From Anolis sagrei (taxonomy: Eukaryota > Chordata > Lepidosauria > Squamata > Anolidae): DNA of 64,000 bases. Within the stretch, counting starts at the first letter, position 1. Every line of letters starts with the position of its first letter. Below, in pieces: positions 34,401-40,400 of this stretch. The translations under genes were made by a program, and so were the position numbers. The notes beneath the pieces were generated by a model that was not told where the DNA came from, did not search any database, and was given only the letters and a program-made list of their open reading frames with translations. The stretch spans positions 10,120,542 to 10,184,541 of the forward strand of contig NC_090023.1 of the NCBI RefSeq assembly GCF_037176765.1. The letters are read 5' to 3'.

Positions 34401-37400
34401 GCTGAATTTAGCAGAGAACAATTCCCAGCCCTTGATGGCGAAGCTTCAGTGGCTGTTTGCCTTTCTAGAGCACAGTCAGGTAATTATTGAGGAATGTATT
34501 AGTCATCCTAGCCTTTTTGTAACCCTTGCTGAATGTTCCTGGTCTTTCTGTTCCCTTAAATGTTGAGTGGGCGGCATTTATGTACAGTAATACCTCTTTA
34601 TCTGCAGGGGAATGCATTCCCAAATGGATCGTGGTTACCTGAAACTGTGGATATGATCAGACACCATTAAATCACCTGTCTTCTGGTCCCACTGTCATTA
34701 TATCCTACAGTTGCACCTAGATATTCTTAAGCGACATCTACAAATCTAGATTTTCCAATGCAACATTATGAAAACTTCTGGGGGATAGCCAGGATGATCT
34801 AGCAAATTTCTAGTGAGATCATTTTTATCTAGGCAGCACTAAGTGTAGCACTGCTACACACCTGTGAAATGTGGACTGTCTATAGACGTCATACACAACT
34901 CCTGGAACGATTCCATCAGCACTGCCTCTGAAAAATCCTGCAAATCTCTTGGAAGACAGGTGGACAAATGACAGATCACGACCAAACTTGGCATACAGAG
35001 TCCCAATGGTCCACTTTACAACCTGGGCAGGATGGGACACAAATGATGGGATTTGCAGTACCTTCACCCGATTAACTTCCCACAGAACATTGTAGCCCAT
35101 ACAAATCACAGACCAGGCCCAAACTTGGCACAGAGAGTACTCATGACCCACTCTACATCCTGATGCAGTTCTAAGGGGGCTGGACCATAGATGATGGGAT
35201 TTGCAGTACCATCTCTCACTTACTGAAAACACTGTGACCCTCATCCAGTGATTGATCAAGAGCCCCCATGACCCACTCTACATCCTGCTACAGTTTGGAG
35301 GAGGGTGGACCATGGATGATGGGGCTTGCAGTACCTTCACTCACTTACTGAAACCACTGCAACCCTCATTCAATGACCAATCAAGACCAAACTTGGCACA
35401 CAGAGCCCTGATGATCCACTCTACATCCTGCTGCAGTTTGAAGGAGGGTGGACCATGGATGATGGGACTTGCAGTACCATCACTCACTTACTGAAACCAC
35501 TGCAACCCTCATCCAGTGACCAATCAAGACCAAACTTGGCACACAGAGCCCCCATGACCCACTCTACATCCTGATCCAGTTTAAAGGAGGATGGACCATG
35601 GATGGTGGGACTTTCAGTACTGTAATTCAGTTACTGAAACCACTGCGACCCTCATCCAATAACTGATCAAGACTAAACTTGGTATACAGAACCCCCATTA
35701 CCCACTTTCTCTAATAACCCAGGCACCGCTGGGTCCCCAAGCTAGTAGCTTTATAAACAGGACCTTGGTATGCCTATGGATGTCCCAGTCCTCAAACACT
35801 CTGTGCTTCATTCAGAAAAATGCCTGCATTCATGCAACACTATAGATGCACTCACGGTTTGCCTGCCCTTCAAAAGAGAAAAGTGTAACATTATCAGTTG
35901 TTTACGTTGTACATATAAAGTATTCTCCCCCATTCTCTTCCAGAGACCTACCATCTCACCTGAAAGCTTTTTATTGGCTTCATGGCCTCCTTGGTTCACA
36001 AGGGGAGCTCAGCAGGACTGCTCCGAATACTTGAAATACCTGCTTGACAGGTAAGTTGATCTCTGTCCTGGAGAACTTTCTGTCCAGTGAAGCAGCCCAT
36101 TTACTGTTTCAGCAACACCAACAAAGCTTTATGTTTGTGTATTAGTGTGTGTGTGTATAGATAGATATAGATATGGATATAGATAGATAGATAAATAAAT
36201 AGATAGATAGATTTATTTTTAAATCATGTAAAGGTAATATATCCCTCATATACTCAGGGGTGTATGTTCCTGAAGCCTGAGATAACACTGAACCCTATTG
36301 AAATGAGCAGCTTCTGACTTAAGCATACTACTGAATGCCTAGAAACAATATCTCTCTAGTATTTCTACATCCTTTTGCTCAAATCTATGGTCAACTTCCA
36401 GCAGAACCATACCATAGAATTGGGCTTGAGGACCAAGAAAATGCCTAGAGAGAAGTATACGTATATACATTGATGGAGGTTGGTGAGATTTCAGGTAATG
36501 GTCCAATTGATACATATTGTTATATATTATATAATAGATATTTAGAATTAATTCATTTACAATGAAGTTATTTTGTTTTTTGTTCATCATTTATCCCACA
36601 AGTTTATTATCTTACTTATTTATTATGACGTAATAGCAAATAAATATCTCTTTGTTATATCATTAATTTATTCTGGTATTTTGACCTTTTCCTATGTATA
36701 GCATAAGTAGGTTCATTTTGATGTTGCTAAGTGATGCATTTTGATGTTGTGAAGTGATGCCCTTCCACGTTTTCAGAGATTAGTGGATTTGATTCTTTGT
36801 AGATTTTATTAAACGATTCTCTCTAGGAATCTCTTGGTCGTCCAGTACATTTTATGATCAACGTAGAATCATAGAATCATAGAATCAAAGAGTTGGAAGA
36901 GACCTCATGGGCCATCCAGTCCAACCCCCTGCCAAGAAGCAGGAATGTTGCATTCAAATCACCCCTGACAGATGGCCATCCAGCCTCTGTTTAAAAGCTT
37001 CCAAAGAAGGAGCCTCCACCACACTCCGGGGCAGAGAGTTCCACTGCTGAACGGCTCACACAGTCAGGAAGTTCTTCCTCATGTTCAGATGGAATCTCCT
37101 TTCTTGTAGTTTGAAGCCATTGTTCCGCGTCCAAGGAAGCAGAAAACAAGCTTGCTCCCTCCTCCCTGTGGCTTCCTCTCACATATTTATACATGGCTAT
37201 CATATCTCCTCTCAGCCTTCTCTTCTGCAGGCTAAACATGCCCAGCTCCTTAAGCCCCTCCTCATAGGGCTTGTTCTTCAGACCCTTGATCATTTTAGTC
37301 GCCCTCCTCTGGACACATTCCAGCTAGTCAATAAACGTCTACCAAACCTTGATCATAGATACATGAAGTGGAGCATAGAGATTTCTAGAAAGAACATCTC

Positions 37401-40400
37401 CTGAAAGTGTGATTCTATGGCCAACTTTTAGCGGAAGTTGGCTATAGTTATGTTCGTCAGAAATATTAAAACGTGATTAAGTATTTTTAATTACAAAAAT
37501 GTGAGTCAAGCTCTGAAAGGATTAAATGGATACAAAGACTCAGCAGAAGCCGCAGTTCAATATAAGCAGGTGTGCCTGTAGCTTAGTAGCCCTCAATCTG
37601 TGAAAGGTCCCTGTGGGTGAAAGGTGCTCAGTGTGTATGTAGGCCTCAGTGTTAGTTCACCTCAGTGGGAGAAAGGTTTCAATCAGAGAGAGCCCTCTGT
37701 GTGAGAAGGCTTCAGTGTGAGAAAAGCCTCAGTGTGAGGTAGGCCTCAGTGTTAGTAGACCTCAGTGGGAGAAAGGCTTCAGTCTGAGAGAGCCCTCTGT
37801 GTGAGAAGGCCTCAGTGTAAGAAAGGCCTCAGTGTGAGGTAGGCCTCAGTGTTAGTAGACCTCGGTATGAGTAGGCCTGATATGAGAAGCTTTGGTGAGG
37901 GAAGCTCCAGGTTGAAGGCCATTGTGTGTGAAGCTCCAGTGTGAAGGTTGCTGTGTGTAAAGCTCCTGTGTGAAGCTCCTGTACATGTTCAGTGTGAGAA
38001 GAGGCTCTGTGAGAGTGAAGCTATTTATCTGCATGAGAAAGAATCCCAGCATGGAAGCAAAGAAGGAAGTATAAAGAACTTTTTTATGTTATGGCACCCT
38101 TGTTCTTGTAAATAGTGCAACTATATTATTTTACTATAAAGAAGAGCCTCCTATGGAAGAGATAACATTGCTTTATGTGTTTTTTTTGTTATTTTTATCA
38201 CTTTGGGCTACTGGTGCTGGGTCACACTACAGCCCTGTTTACCTCTCCGAACGTATTCTCCCCTATGAACTATCAAGATCATCTGGAGAGGCCCTGCTCT
38301 CGGTCCCACCGGCCTCGCAAGCGCGTCTGGTGGGGACGAGGGACAGGGCCTTCTCGGTGGTGGCCCCTTGACTCTGGAACTCTCTCCCACTGGAGATCAG
38401 AACTGCCCCTTCTATCCTGACATTTAGGAAACAGGTAAAGACGTGGTTATGGAGACAGGCATTCGACGAGTGAGCCAATACCCTGAGATATGGATGGAGG
38501 ATGATGAGCAACGATTTTAGTGTGATGGCTGACCATTATAGTTATTGAATGTAATTGCTGTTTTAAGGTTTTATTGTAATATGAATTATGTTGTTTTATT
38601 GACTGTATGTGATATTATGGTTGGAAACTGGTCTGAGTCCCTCAAGAGAGGTGAGAAGCTCGGTATATAAAACTTTTAAATAAATAAATAAATAAATAAA
38701 TAAGTTACTCTGCTCTACATTTATGAGGGTTTTCCATTAATAAGCCCACTTGCACAACAATGCTGAAGACAGATAGTGCCAAAAAGGTGTTCTCTCAGGG
38801 AATAATTACATTTTTAATTTGGTTTTTCACTTTTACAGGAGCCCTGTGCTCCTAACCCTAGAGAATATGTACATATAAGTGTTTCGTGTGAGAATAGACA
38901 GCTTGCAACATAAATATTATCACATCCTGGTGTTGGATGATGGGTTTCTGTCATATGTTTTCCCACATGTCTTCTTTCTTTCTCCCCACTTCCCCAAAAA
39001 GGTTGCACGAAGAAGAGAGAACAGGGAGAAGAATTTATCAGAAGCTCAAAGGCTCCACCATGATGCCTCCTCATTCTGTGAACAAGACACTAGTTGAAAA
39101 GATGTTTGGTGGCAAAATTAAGACGAAAATCCGTTGTCTGAAGTGCCTAAAGGTCTCTTCCAGAGAAGAGGCCTTCACGGACCTCTCCCTGGCTTTCCCA
39201 CCAGCAGATCAGCCTGTGCCTACACCCCCTGGCGCTACCTCATTTTTACCCATTGAGGAAATGGGACCACAGACCATGCAATCTAGCCTAGAAGTCCAAC
39301 CTAGGCTGAATGATTTGCCAAGGAAATCAGGAACGTTTCCTGTGCCCGGAGTTGCACCCTCTAAAGTGTTGCCAGTCGAAACGTTAAGACCAGAAGGTCA
39401 AGAGACCTCTTTCCCTTTGAGACCTGAACGAGATGCCACTGGGGCAAAGCCTGACCAAGACTCAACCTTGATCTTGAAGGGCCTTGAAGAAGCTTCCAGA
39501 TCCGTCCCTGATTTGATCAATTATTTCTTATCACCAGAGATGCTGACGGCGGAGAACCAGTACCACTGTGAAAACTGTGCCTCCCTTCAAGATGCAGAGA
39601 AGCTGGCGGAGCTGACGGAGGGTCCACACTACCTCATCCTCACCTTGTTGAGGTTCTCCTTTGACTTGAGGGCCATGAGGAGGAGGAAGATCCTTGACAA
39701 CATTTCAGTCCCCTTGGTGTTGAAGCTGCCGGTCCTGGTGGCCTCTGAAGAACGGAGTGATGCTCATGGTGGTGGCCACACTTCATCATACACCCGCTTT
39801 GCTTCAGTGGTGTATGATCTCTGCAGCGTTGTGGTACACTCTGGTGTCTCTTCGGAGAGCGGACATTACTATTGTTATGCCAGGGAGTGTGAGGACGCCA
39901 ACACCAAAAGTGATTCCAAGGAAGCTTCTTGGAACGATGCCTCTGAGAAACCTCCAGACCTCGCGATCCAGTGGTACCTTTTCAATGACACAAGGGTCTC
40001 CTTCTCATCTTTTGAGTCGGTCAGCCATGTCACCTCTTTCCTACCCAAGGACACGGCGTATCTGCTGTTTTATAGGCAGAGGTCAACCCAGTCCCTAAAC
40101 GGGAGATCTGAGGCATCCGTAGAGTCTGGCCACGTGAATGGGGATTTACACTCTCCAGATAAAAACCTGATGGAAGCCATTGCGAAGGATAACATCCTCT
40201 TCTTACAGGTAATATTGACTAACTTCATGTGTGTTATTGTGTCTTTTTTCTTGGGTTTTTAAAAAGCTTTTTATTGCAAACATTAAAATGTGGGAAGCAC
40301 TTAAGTATTTAATCATTTTAATACTGTCAATAGTTTAATTCTATTTTAATGCTCACTTTTGGTACTCTTTTATCCATTTTTCAAATTGTAAGCCACCTTG

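Noticed and set aside
37430-38215. LTR fossil next to an L2
   Set aside because: Appearance and position suggest it, but no matching target duplication was found.
39757-40098. 113-codon alternate frame inside USP35 exon 9
   Set aside because: Shadow frame of the conserved USP catalytic region; no domain of its own.
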